From Algoriphagus sp. (GTDB lineage: Bacteria > Bacteroidota > Bacteroidia > Cytophagales > Cyclobacteriaceae), in NCBI GenBank assembly GCA_023653075.1, contig JAMNXQ010000001.1:1-64000 (forward strand): a DNA stretch of 64,000 nt. The letters are read 5' to 3'. The number at the start of each line of letters is the position of its first letter. Position 1 is the stretch's first letter. This document shows, piece by piece, positions 1 to 8,275 of the stretch. The notes below the pieces were generated by a model. The model ran no database searches. It saw only the letters and a list, made by a program, of their open reading frames with translations, and had not been told where the DNA came from. Position numbers and translations under genes: made by a program.

Positions 1-24
1 ACCCGGGAGAGTAGGTCGCCGCCA
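1..24 (+). rRNA. rrf: 5S ribosomal RNA, 3' end only
   Basis: The first bases read GGGAGAGTAGGTCGCCGCC, the typical 3' end of bacterial 5S rRNA, where helix I and the GAGAGUAGG segment close the molecule. The rest of the gene, and presumably 16S and 23S, lies left of the window. A strong intrinsic terminator follows directly, which fits the end of an rRNA operon. The exact 3' base is uncertain by a few nucleotides. Confidence 0.85.
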
Positions 25-32
25 CATTATTG

Positions 33-64
33 AAGCCCTTCGATGATTCGAAGGGCTTTTTGTT
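33..64 (+). terminator. Intrinsic terminator of the rRNA operon
   Basis: A perfect 11-bp stem (AAGCCCTTCGA at 33-43 with TCGAAGGGCTT at 48-58) has a four-base loop and runs into a T-rich tract. It lies about 9 bases after the 5S 3' end. Confidence 0.9.
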
Positions 65-65
65 T

Positions 66-371
66 TTAGTAGAAATACGAAGTACGAGATACGAAATACG
101 ATGTTCTTGCTAATGCCAAATGTCGAACTCCGGATGATGAAGGAAGAAGTGGGGACTGTGTGTACCATGTACCAAGTACGAAGTACAAAGTAGACATTCG
201 TGTTTTGGACTCAAGCAGGCATTTTACTCTTTGGCTCTTGCTTCTTGCTAATGTCGAACTCCGATTGTTGAATGAAGAAGTGGGATTCGTGTACTGACCC
301 AAATGGTACTTCTGATGGTACATTGTACATTGTACTTGGTACTTTGTACAATGTAGTAGTCCTGCATTTTT
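66..371. repeat. GTAC-rich intergenic repeat region
   Basis: This stretch between the rRNA terminator and alkB holds no credible gene. It is full of short near-palindromic words (TACGAAGTAC, GTACCAAGTACGAAGTAC, TTGTACATTGTACTTGG). It also contains two imperfect direct copies of a roughly 45-base unit, about 106-156 and 244-287, that share TTGCTAATG..TGTCGAACTCCG..GAAGAAGTGGG. The same vocabulary recurs at 48961-49200, so it is a dispersed element and not chance composition. Function unknown. Confidence 0.7.
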
Positions 372-404
372 TTGTTTTCTTCTAAAAATACTACCTTAAT
401 AGCC

Positions 405-1487
405 ATGAAAAAGATCGGTTTTTTCAGTGCCCTGATTCTGCCTGCACTTCTCGTTCTGGGAATGCAGTGGGGAGGCCCTTTCCAATGGATGGTTCATGTT
501 TTTGTTTTCCTGCTTGTTCCCGTAATGGATTATGTTATTCAAAAGGACAAATCCAATGTTCCAGTGGCAGAAGTGAGTGAAGCTATGAAGGCTCAATTTT
601 ACAAGGTGATTACCTTTATTTGGGTATATGTGCAATTAGCAGTACTCATTTGGGGCTTCTATTGGGTGAGTACCCAAGAATTAACTTGGATTTCTTGGAT
701 AGCCTTTCCTTCTGGGATGGCTTTAGTCACGGGAGGGATTGGCATTACCGTCGCACATGAGTTGGGTCATCGCAAGGAGAAGATTGAACAGACCTATTCC
801 AAGATTCTCCTGATGACGGTCTGCTACATGCACTTTTTTATTGAACACAACAGAGGACATCATGTACGCGTAGCCACCCCTGAAGATCCAGCCACGAGCC
901 GAAAGGGGGAGACGTTCTATGCCTTCTGGTGGCGATCTGTAATCCAAGGATATCTCAGTGCCTGGGATCTAGAAAAAATAAGGCTCCAAAAGAAAGGGCT
1001 AGGCTTTTGGTCACTTTCCAATCAGATGATTTGGTTTCAAATTCTCCCTCTGGTATTCGTCACCTTTTTTTTCGGCTTGTTCTCCAACCTAGGTGAAAGA
1101 CTCGTCTGGGAGGTGCCAGCCTTCTTTTTTATCCAAAGTATTTTAGGGTTTTCACTTTTAGAGTTAGTCAACTACTTGGAACATTATGGTATGGAGCGAA
1201 AGCGTTTGTCCTCAGGTCAGTATGAAAAAGTAACCCCTCTCCATTCCTGGAATGCTTCTCAATTGGTGAGTAATTTACTCCTTTTTCAGTTGCAGCGCCA
1301 TTCTGATCACCATGCTTCTGCCCAAAAGCGCTACCAGGTATTGGATCACAACGAGAACAGCCCTCAATTGCCTGCTGGCTATTCGGCGATGATCATCTTG
1401 GCATGCATTCCGCCACTTTGGTTTGCAGTGATGGATCCTCGTCTCTCCCAGTGGAAAAAAGAACGGAATATTGAATTAGTCGAGTAG
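405..1487 (+). CDS. alkB: Alkane 1-monooxygenase (AlkB family)
   Basis: A membrane non-haem di-iron hydroxylase that would oxidise the terminal methyl of n-alkanes to a primary alcohol, using electrons from rubredoxin. The ATG at 405 is preferred over an upstream TTG at 372 and gives 360 residues, slightly shorter than classical AlkB. The family's histidine boxes are all visible: HELGH (118-122), EHNRGHH (H148, H152, H153), NYLEHYG (256-262) and LQRHSDHH (H299, H302, H303). Several hydrophobic segments precede and separate the boxes. No rubredoxin or rubredoxin reductase gene is adjacent, so electron supply must come from elsewhere. The 3' end overlaps the convergent vWA gene by 12 bases. The NYxEHYG and LQRHSDHH boxes favour AlkB over xylene monooxygenase or fatty-acid desaturase; the substrate range is not visible. 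Confidence 0.9.
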   Translation: MKKIGFFSALILPALLVLGMQWGGPFQWMVHVFVFLLVPVMDYVIQKDKSNVPVAEVSEAMKAQFYKVITFIWVYVQLAVLIWGFYWVSTQELTWISWIAFPSGMALVTGGIGITVAHELGHRKEKIEQTYSKILLMTVCYMHFFIEHNRGHHVRVATPEDPATSRKGETFYAFWWRSVIQGYLSAWDLEKIRLQKKGLGFWSLSNQMIWFQILPLVFVTFFFGLFSNLGERLVWEVPAFFFIQSILGFSLLELVNYLEHYGMERKRLSSGQYEKVTPLHSWNASQLVSNLLLFQLQRHSDHHASAQKRYQVLDHNENSPQLPAGYSAMIILACIPPLWFAVMDPRLSQWKKERNIELVE

Positions 1488-2519
1488 GAAGTTGTTGAAG
1501 AAACTGCTCTTCAAAGCCATCCAAATGACAAAAAATAACATCCCCCAGAAAAGGTAGATTCTGTAAAAATCAGCAGTTTCCTTGTATCGATTTTCTAGAA
1601 TTTCAGTTTTTTCTAAGGTGTCAATCTGCTTAAAAATCTGGTTCAATGCCTTTGCATCCGAGGCTCTGAAAAACTGTCCACCTCCGATAGTTGCAATCTC
1701 ACGCAAGGTACTTTCGTCTAGGTAACTCTCTACCATCTGGGGTCTTCCAAAGAAATCTGTTCCATAAGGGACCATCCCATCCTTTCCTACGGCGATGCTA
1801 TAGATTTTAATATTAAATGCTGTGGCGAGCTGTGCTGCAAAAATTGGGTCTACATTACCCGCATTGCTTTCTCCGTCAGACAATAGAATCATCACTTTGG
1901 AAGGAGATTCACTTTCTTTCATTCGATTAGTACCTGCCGCAAGTGCAGACCCGATAGCAGTGCCCTTGGCCTCAATCATGGAAAAATTAATTTCTTTAAT
2001 CAGGCTTGTGAGTAATTCGTAATCGTTGGTTAATGGAGAAAGTGAATAAGCCTCCCCAGAAAATACCACCATCCCAATTCGATCGCCAAATCTGCCATCA
2101 ATAAAATCTACCGCTGTTTTTTTAGCAGCTTCCAAGCGGTTGGGGCTAAAGTCTTGGAGGTCCATGGATTCAGAAATATCCATGACCAACAAAATATCAA
2201 TCCCCTCAGTATATTGTTCGACTCGCTCATTGGTCCGTTGCGGTCGGGCCAGGGCAAGCACCACAAAAATCAAAAAGAGAAAGAAAAATCCTGTGGGAAC
2301 CAAACGTAAGTAAGTCCAAGGATTAGCCTTGGCGACACGCTTTGGTAAGGAGAGCTCAAGAACAGGTTTTTTAAGAAATTTGATAAACTTTCGAATCAAG
2401 ACCAACAAAGGAATCAACCACAGCAAATTCAAGAGCAATGGGTTTTCCCATTTGTAGGATTGGAAGGTCTCAGGCAAAAACCAAGACCAAGAAAAAAACT
2501 CAGTGAGTGCCTCTCTCAT
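1476..2519 (-). CDS. BatA-like von Willebrand A domain membrane protein
   Basis: A 347-residue protein with two N-terminal membrane segments (about 28-42 and 75-91), a cytoplasm- or periplasm-facing vWA domain and a C-terminal membrane segment near 320-335. The metal-ion-dependent adhesion site DxSxS is intact (DISES, D114-S116-S118). This is the architecture of BatA in Bacteroides-type aerotolerance operons, where MoxR ATPases act with vWA proteins in envelope or stress functions. It is the last gene of a three-gene minus-strand run and overlaps the upstream gene by 20 bases. No batB, batC or batD follows because alkB converges on it. The family is clear. A specific aerotolerance role is inference. 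Confidence 0.85.
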   Translation of the reverse strand: MREALTEFFSWSWFLPETFQSYKWENPLLLNLLWLIPLLVLIRKFIKFLKKPVLELSLPKRVAKANPWTYLRLVPTGFFFLFLIFVVLALARPQRTNERVEQYTEGIDILLVMDISESMDLQDFSPNRLEAAKKTAVDFIDGRFGDRIGMVVFSGEAYSLSPLTNDYELLTSLIKEINFSMIEAKGTAIGSALAAGTNRMKESESPSKVMILLSDGESNAGNVDPIFAAQLATAFNIKIYSIAVGKDGMVPYGTDFFGRPQMVESYLDESTLREIATIGGGQFFRASDAKALNQIFKQIDTLEKTEILENRYKETADFYRIYLFWGMLFFVIWMALKSSFFNNFLLD

Positions 2520-3396
2520 GGGTGATTTGGTTTAAGATAGTACGGTAATTGGCTTTGGCTACTTCCAAAAGGTAGGAGGTGGCAGCCCTAGTATCTCCTT
2601 CCACTCCGGCATAAATGATCATATCTATGCTTCGCAAAGCCTTAAAGACTTCTTTGTCGTCTAAGGCGCTAGCGATTTCGCTTGACGTCCATTCTTGGAT
2701 GGGTTGTGCGCGGAGGTGCTCTAGGTATCCTTTCCAAAGTCCAACTACCTCATCAGCAAGGGCTTGGTTTGGATTTTGTTGGAGTGAATCAGCCGATTTT
2801 TTCCATTTTCTTTCAAATTGAATCCAACGAAGTTTTTCTCTATTCTTTCTGAAAATGCGCTTGATTCGTTCGGCAAAAACAAGGAAAAGAATACCCACAA
2901 CAAGAAGAATTCCCCCACTAAGGGTACTAAAAACAAACCAGTTGAAGGGTTTATCCAAAGCTTGGTAGACGTTATTCTCTTTGAATTGCAATTGCTCGGG
3001 TATGGAATCCAAATTGAGTTTCAATTTAAGTTCAGCATCCGTCGTATAATGGGTGATGCTATCGTATCGATTGAGTTCAACTACAGGAAGTGCCAGGTAG
3101 GAAGAGGGCTCTAGTGAAAAATTGGAAAGAAAATACACAGCACTATCTTGGGTAATGCCTTCTGTAGTAGCTGAAACAAAGGTTTTTTTCTCCAAAAACA
3201 CAAAAGGAGAGAAGTCATAAGTGGAGTCTGGGAAAAGGAGTTGAGCGGCTTGGGGATAGCTTGCTTTGAGCACATAGCCTACTCGCTCACCCAATTGGGC
3301 AGAATCCTTGGTAAAATAGCCCCTCACCTGTACTTGTTGTGCAGAAATAGGAATCGAAGCAGCGAGCAGAAAAAGGAAAACAATGATTCTACCCAC
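2500..3396 (-). CDS. Exported single-pass membrane protein of the Bat/DUF58 cluster
   Basis: 298 residues with a signal peptide (MGRIIVFLFLLAASIPISAQ), an extracytoplasmic beta-rich part of about 130 residues, one membrane helix near 153-172 and a basic cytoplasmic tail with an alpha-helical character. This layout recalls the N-terminal part of BatD or the DUF4381-type proteins found between DUF58 and vWA genes. I cannot assign a named family with certainty. It overlaps the DUF58 gene by 8 bases and the BatA-like gene by 20 bases, so the three are almost surely co-translated and may form one membrane complex. Confidence 0.75.
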   Translation of the reverse strand: MGRIIVFLFLLAASIPISAQQVQVRGYFTKDSAQLGERVGYVLKASYPQAAQLLFPDSTYDFSPFVFLEKKTFVSATTEGITQDSAVYFLSNFSLEPSSYLALPVVELNRYDSITHYTTDAELKLKLNLDSIPEQLQFKENNVYQALDKPFNWFVFSTLSGGILLVVGILFLVFAERIKRIFRKNREKLRWIQFERKWKKSADSLQQNPNQALADEVVGLWKGYLEHLRAQPIQEWTSSEIASALDDKEVFKALRSIDMIIYAGVEGDTRAATSYLLEVAKANYRTILNQITHERGTH

Positions 3397-4267
3397 GTTT
3401 CATTCGTTTATTTCGGTACTTAAATAAATCAATCAATGGAATCACAATGTCTTGTCTCGAATCTATAGCCAGGTAATTGATTTGATTTTTTTTACAGATT
3501 TCTTTCAAATGGGCTCGCTCACTGGTAAAGGTTTCGGCAATTTTTCTAGAAAAGCTTCCAAAAGCAGTATTGATCCAAGTAGTTCTCCCACGTTCTTTAT
3601 CAAAGATGGGCACTATCCCCAAGGTAGGCAAGGCTGCTTCCCTAGGATCTGTCAATTGAATTGCTACCACATCGTGTCGCTCGGCAAGTGCTCGAAAGGA
3701 GCGCTCGTAATCCTGATCTATAAAGTCTGAAATTACTATTAGAATACTTCGCTTCTTGATTAGATTCAGTGTAAAGGTGAAAAGCCCATTCAAATTGGTT
3801 TTCAAACTTTTATTCTCATGTTCAAAAATTCCCCGAACGATTTTGACGCCTTGCTTATTTCCTTTGGTAGGAAGTATCAATTTTTCTTTTTGGTCAGAAT
3901 AGGAGATTAATCCTACCTGGCTTCCATCGTAAACAGCTGCAAGTGTGAGTACCCCAGCAATCAATTTGCCTTGGTCTATTTTTTTCTGGCCTTGTTGGCC
4001 TATATCTTGACTACCAGAAATGTCCAGTAAGAAATAGACGGATTGGTCTTTCTCTTCCTTAAAGGTCTTTACAAAGGTGCCGTGCCCTTTGGCAGAGACT
4101 TTCCACTCGATGGTACGCACATCGTCCCCGTATTGATAAGGCCTTAAGTCGTCAAACTCCAGACCAGACCCCTTGAAAAGTGATTGGTATTCTCCTTGAA
4201 GGTGGTTGTTGGCCACTTTCCGGATCATAATCTCATATTTTCTCAGTTTGCTAAATAGCTGATCCAT
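3389..4267 (-). CDS. DUF58 domain-containing protein
   Basis: 292 residues with the DUF58 signature around residues 37-70: the stretch with GLEFDDLRPYQYGDDVRTIEW followed by the KTFKEEKDQSVYFLLDISGS segment, which is the vWA-like metal site. It is soluble and probably cytoplasmic. DUF58 proteins are usually encoded directly after a MoxR AAA+ ATPase. Here the gene begins the operon and the divergent neighbour is a lipoprotein, so the moxR partner is not adjacent. The start ATG at 4267 opens at the conserved N-terminus, and no alternative start is needed. Confidence 0.88.
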   Translation of the reverse strand: MDQLFSKLRKYEIMIRKVANNHLQGEYQSLFKGSGLEFDDLRPYQYGDDVRTIEWKVSAKGHGTFVKTFKEEKDQSVYFLLDISGSQDIGQQGQKKIDQGKLIAGVLTLAAVYDGSQVGLISYSDQKEKLILPTKGNKQGVKIVRGIFEHENKSLKTNLNGLFTFTLNLIKKRSILIVISDFIDQDYERSFRALAERHDVVAIQLTDPREAALPTLGIVPIFDKERGRTTWINTAFGSFSRKIAETFTSERAHLKEICKKNQINYLAIDSRQDIVIPLIDLFKYRNKRMKRG

Positions 4268-4372
4268 GCAAAGGATTTGAATCAGCTAAGTTAAAGTCTT
4301 GCAGCGAAAATTAAAATTTGACAGCCAGTACCTCAGTGGTTTTTATCCGTTAAAAAAACCTAATTTTAAGCC

Positions 4373-4717
4373 GTGAATACTCGTTTTATCCTACCTCTTC
4401 TTCTAGTACTAAGTTTGTCTTGTACTAGCAATTCCTCCCCTCCAGGGGTGCTGGATGAAGATTTGATGGTATCTATACTCGTGGAGATCCAGCTTGCAGA
4501 AGGAAAAGTAAGCTCCTTGCCGGTTTCTTATGACTCTTCACAGGTCTTATATACTTTATTAGAAAGAGATATTTTTTCAAAACATGGGGTCAGCGATTCA
4601 GGTTTTGTATCAAGTATGGAGTATTACTTAGAACATGCTGAAAAGATGGACCGCATGTATGCGCGTGTCATCGATTCCTTAGTCGTACTTGAAAGTAATC
4701 CCAAGCCAACGAAGTAA
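4373..4717 (+). CDS. DUF4296 family lipoprotein
   Basis: 114 residues that start with a lipoprotein signal peptide ending in the lipobox LSLSC (Cys 17), followed by a helical region containing LVEIQLAEG and FVSSMEYYLEHAEKM, as in the Bacteroidota DUF4296 family. GTG at 4373 is the only usable start: an in-frame TAA stands six bases upstream and the next in-frame ATG lies after the lipobox. A TAATTTTA box only five bases upstream raises the possibility of a very short or absent leader. mutS2 starts five bases after its stop. Function unknown. Confidence 0.8.
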   Translation: MNTRFILPLLLVLSLSCTSNSSPPGVLDEDLMVSILVEIQLAEGKVSSLPVSYDSSQVLYTLLERDIFSKHGVSDSGFVSSMEYYLEHAEKMDRMYARVIDSLVVLESNPKPTK

Positions 4718-4722
4718 CGCGA

Positions 4723-7110
4723 ATGCTGTACCCAGCCAATCTTGAACAAAAAATTAACTTCCTAAAGATCAAGGAATTGCTCAAGGCAGAATGTACTTCC
4801 TCTTTAGGACAAGGGTATGTGGATTCCATGACATTTTCCACAGACTTGAATTTGGTACAGCGACTGTTGGATCAAACCGAAGAATTTCGTCAACTACTCC
4901 TTGCTGGGGAATCTTTTCCCACTTCCCACTTCACTAACCTAAATCCCTATTTGGAAAAGGCAAAGTTGGAAGGGGCGTTTTTGGAGCAAGATGAATTCCA
5001 AGAAGTCAAATTGGCGCTTCAAACACTCAAGTCCTGCATTACTTTTTTTCAAAAGTTTGGGGATCCCTACCCAAGCCTCAAAGCCTTGCTAGGCCTTTTG
5101 TTGGATCTTGATTTGAAGCTATTACAGGTAATTGATCAAGTATTAGATGAGAAGGGCAAACTGAGAAGTAATGCTTCGAAAGAGTTGCAGCTGATCCGAT
5201 CTCAACTCCTCTATGAAGAAGGTCGCTTGCGAAAGGTGATGGAGCGGATATTCAAAGAAGCTCGCGCTAAGGGGCTAATGCCAGAGGACGCGGCCATGAC
5301 CATTCGGGGAGGCAGGATGGTGATCCCCATTGCAGCTGAGAATAAGCGCAAGCTTCGGGGCTTTATCCATGATGAGTCCGCTACTGGGCAGACCGTATTC
5401 ATGGAGCCTGAAGAAGCGCTTGATATCAACAATGAAATCCGTGATCTGGAGTATATGGAGAAACGCGAAATCATTCGGATCCTCACCCGTCTCACGGATC
5501 AGCTTCGTCCCACTATTCCCGCGCTTCGTAAAGCTACTAATTTCTTGGGGGTTTTGGATTTTGTTCGAGCTAAAGCACGCTTTGCATTAAAAACAGCTAG
5601 CCATAAACCCATCCTTACCCAGGAAAGGACCCTTCAATGGTCACATGCACGACATCCTATCCTAGAGATCTCGCTCAAAGCTCAAGGGAAAAAAGTGGTT
5701 CCGCTCACCCTAAAACTGGACCATCAAAAGCGCTTACTCCTTATTTCTGGCCCCAATGCGGGCGGTAAATCTGTGGCACTGAAAACCGTTGCGCTCCTCC
5801 AATACATGCTCCAGTGTGGACTGTTATTGCCTGTTCATCCGGATTCCAAAAGTTCTTTATTTGATCACTTTTTTATAGATATCGGAGACGAGCAAAGTTT
5901 AGAAAATGATCTTAGTACCTACTCCTCCCACCTGATGAGTATGAAGCACTTTACCCAGTTCGCCAACAAAAAGGCTATCCTTTTCATCGATGAATTTGGG
6001 ACAGGTACAGAGCCGCAATTTGGGGGTGCAATTGCCGAATCGATTCTGTTGGCCTTAGCCAAACTAGGGGCCTATGGGGTAATTACCACCCACTATGGCA
6101 ACCTCAAACAGTTAGCCGAGAAGCAGCAAGGCCTGGTCAATGGTGCCATGCGTTACGATGTAGAAAAGTTGGAACCCCTATATGAACTTGAAATAGGGAA
6201 GCCAGGCTCCTCCTTTGCACTTGAAATCGCCTCTAAAATTGGACTTTCCAAGGAGATTATAGCCCATGCTAAGGAGCAGATTGGAGAGGAGCGGGTACGC
6301 TATGACCGACTCTTGACACGATTGGAGAATGAAAAAAATCACTATGCTCTTCTACTGAAAGAAATCAACGAAAAGGACAGGCTTCTAGAGGCCAAACTCA
6401 AGGAATATGGGCAGTTGAAGGAAACCTTGGAGCAAACGAAGAAACAATACCTTCAAGCAGCTAAGTTGGAAGCGAAGTCCCTTCTGGATCAAGCCAATAA
6501 AAAAATTGAATCTGTCATTCGAGAGATCAAAGAAGGGAAGGCTGAGAAGGAAGTGACTAAATCGCTTCGAAAGGAGTTGGATGTATTTAAGGAGGAGGTT
6601 AAGCCCGAAAAAGTACCCCTCAAGGATCCTGAAATTCAAGTGGTCGAAGGTCAAATTCAAGTTGGAGATTGGGTTCGCCTCAAGGATAATGGTGCCATTG
6701 GTGAAGTATTGCTCCTAAAAAGTAAGGATGTGGAACTACTGATTGGAGACCTTAAATCCACGGTAAAACTTTCACGATTGGAGAAGATTGCCAAGGCCAC
6801 AGCAAAGAAGGAGTTAAAATCCATGGAGAAGCGTGGAAGCTATCAGACGACTACAAAGATGATGGATTTTTCACCCAACTTGGATTTGCGGGGAAGAAGG
6901 GGAGAAGAGGTAGTTTCACTAATCCAAACCTTTATTGATGAGGGCTATATGCTTGGGATAAAAAATTTGCGTATCGTCCATGGAAAGGGCGACGGCATCT
7001 TACGGGAAGTAAGCCGTAATCTTTTGCGAACTATGTCTCAGGTAGGAAAACTGGAAGATGAGCACGCCGACCGCGGCGGTGCTGGGGTTACCTTGGTAAC
7101 TTTAAACTAG
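4723..7110 (+). CDS. mutS2: Endonuclease MutS2
   Basis: 795 residues, the usual size for MutS2. The MutS-type ATPase has Walker A GPNAGGKS at 343-350, the DEFGTGTEP Walker B motif and the TTHYGNLK switch region. A long charged coiled coil covers about 510-640, then a KOW-like stretch, then a C-terminal Smr domain with LDLRG and RIVHGKGDGILR near 720-775. It lacks the MutS mismatch-recognition N-terminus. MutS2 family members have been linked to suppression of recombination and, in Bacillus, to resolution of collided ribosomes through the Smr domain. Which role applies here cannot be told from sequence. Confidence 0.95.
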   Translation: MLYPANLEQKINFLKIKELLKAECTSSLGQGYVDSMTFSTDLNLVQRLLDQTEEFRQLLLAGESFPTSHFTNLNPYLEKAKLEGAFLEQDEFQEVKLALQTLKSCITFFQKFGDPYPSLKALLGLLLDLDLKLLQVIDQVLDEKGKLRSNASKELQLIRSQLLYEEGRLRKVMERIFKEARAKGLMPEDAAMTIRGGRMVIPIAAENKRKLRGFIHDESATGQTVFMEPEEALDINNEIRDLEYMEKREIIRILTRLTDQLRPTIPALRKATNFLGVLDFVRAKARFALKTASHKPILTQERTLQWSHARHPILEISLKAQGKKVVPLTLKLDHQKRLLLISGPNAGGKSVALKTVALLQYMLQCGLLLPVHPDSKSSLFDHFFIDIGDEQSLENDLSTYSSHLMSMKHFTQFANKKAILFIDEFGTGTEPQFGGAIAESILLALAKLGAYGVITTHYGNLKQLAEKQQGLVNGAMRYDVEKLEPLYELEIGKPGSSFALEIASKIGLSKEIIAHAKEQIGEERVRYDRLLTRLENEKNHYALLLKEINEKDRLLEAKLKEYGQLKETLEQTKKQYLQAAKLEAKSLLDQANKKIESVIREIKEGKAEKEVTKSLRKELDVFKEEVKPEKVPLKDPEIQVVEGQIQVGDWVRLKDNGAIGEVLLLKSKDVELLIGDLKSTVKLSRLEKIAKATAKKELKSMEKRGSYQTTTKMMDFSPNLDLRGRRGEEVVSLIQTFIDEGYMLGIKNLRIVHGKGDGILREVSRNLLRTMSQVGKLEDEHADRGGAGVTLVTLN

Positions 7111-7120
7111 GTTTCTAAAC

Positions 7121-7603
7121 TTATTTTTTTACTAGGTTGAAGGTGTAGTTTCCGGAAAGTGATGCATTGCCATCCACCCTTGCGCCAGGAGCGGGAATTC
7201 TGAATTCCAATCGTAAGGTAGTTCCTGTTTGTGTAAAAGAAATTTCGCGTGTGGCTGCTGGCTTAGTACCAGTGAAGACAAACTTGTCAAAGTTAGTTCC
7301 TACAAAGCTCCAATTGCCATTGGCGTCGAATAACTCGCCCCCATTTTTTGTAGAGTAGGTTTTTACAGTTCCCGCATTGAGAAAAAGCTCATAGGTTGCG
7401 TACGTACTCGTCACTGACTGTCCATCTCGGGTGACCGATCCTCCGCCTGCTACTGTCCATTGTGCAGTACCAGATCCGGTAAGGGCGGCTTTAGCTAGTT
7501 CCTCTGGGGTTTTTTGGGGGACTGGTTCTTCTTTTTCCTTACAGGATACTACTAGGGTAAAAATTAGCGCAAAAGCTGCAAGTGTAAAAAATCGTGAAGT
7601 CAT
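7121..7603 (-). CDS. Hypothetical lipoprotein, beta-rich
   Basis: 160 residues with a lipoprotein signal (lipobox LVVSC, Cys 21), an acidic/proline linker, and a Gly/Thr/Ser-rich remainder of alternating polar and hydrophobic residues that suggests a small beta-barrel or sandwich of lipocalin type. The family is not recognised. It ends 10 bases from the mutS2 stop in convergent orientation and is separated from the upstream ABC gene by 50 bases, so it may be the last gene of the lpx-ABC transcription unit or have its own promoter. Confidence 0.7.
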   Translation of the reverse strand: MTSRFFTLAAFALIFTLVVSCKEKEEPVPQKTPEELAKAALTGSGTAQWTVAGGGSVTRDGQSVTSTYATYELFLNAGTVKTYSTKNGGELFDANGNWSFVGTNFDKFVFTGTKPAATREISFTQTGTTLRLEFRIPAPGARVDGNASLSGNYTFNLVKK

Positions 7604-7653
7604 TGAATTTAATTTATCGGATTGAGAACGAACCAGAAGATACTAGATTTTCC

Positions 7654-8274
7654 TTATTTATAGTCCTCTAGGTTAATTTTTTTTTCACAAAACTCGTATT
7701 CGCGGGGTTCGTTGGAGCAAATTACCAAGATTCTACCCTGAGCAAAGTGCTGAATAAGGTCTAAGTACCAACGTATTCCTTGCTTATCCAAATTGGTGGT
7801 AGGCTCATCCAAGAAAAGTAGGGGAACATCAGAAAAAATGGCCAAGGCAAGTTTGACACGTTGCTTCATTCCTGAGGAAAACTCAGAAATTGATTTAGAA
7901 TGGTGTTTTTCCAAACCTAAAATCGCCAAAATCTCTTGGTTAGAAAGTTGTTTGAGAGGACTCTTAAATTGAAAATGAAAGGCAAGCGCTTCGCTTAAAG
8001 TAAATTCTTCAGGCAATTCTAGGTAGGGGGTGGCGATGGCTAGGGATCGAAACCAGGACTCTTCGGTAAGTTTATCAGTTCCTTGGTGGTATTCGATGCT
8101 CCCTTGGGTCAAAGGAATGGCTCCTGAAAGGCATTTAAGCAAGGTGGATTTTCCTGATCCATTGCCACCGGTGATGGCTACTGCATCACCAGTTGAAAGT
8201 TTCAAGTTGAGATTTTTAAAAATCCATTCGCGGTGAAAGCGCTTGGACGCCTTTTGTACTTGGAGGGTAAACAT
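7654..8274 (-). CDS. ABC transporter ATP-binding protein, stand-alone
   Basis: 206 residues forming one ABC ATPase domain: Walker A GGNGSGKST (36-44), signature FSSGMKQRVKLA, and Walker B LLFLDEPTTNLD. Short and compact, it resembles CcmA-like or lipid-exporter ATPases, but no permease gene is adjacent. It starts one base after the lpxA stop and is clearly in the same operon. The context hints at envelope lipid export or cell-division-type work, but that is inference. The partner membrane subunit must be encoded elsewhere. Confidence 0.88.
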   Translation of the reverse strand: MFTLQVQKASKRFHREWIFKNLNLKLSTGDAVAITGGNGSGKSTLLKCLSGAIPLTQGSIEYHQGTDKLTEESWFRSLAIATPYLELPEEFTLSEALAFHFQFKSPLKQLSNQEILAILGLEKHHSKSISEFSSGMKQRVKLALAIFSDVPLLFLDEPTTNLDKQGIRWYLDLIQHFAQGRILVICSNEPREYEFCEKKINLEDYK

Positions 8275-8275
8275 C

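Noticed and set aside
66-323. Minus-strand 85-codon frame
   Set aside because: It is made of the GTAC repeat words and has no protein-like composition.
66-371. GTAC repeats as a CRISPR array
   Set aside because: The repeats are short, imperfect and irregularly spaced, without unique spacers of constant length or cas genes.
7090-7140. Terminator between mutS2 and the convergent lipoprotein
   Set aside because: A T-run is present, but no stable stem of useful length could be paired.
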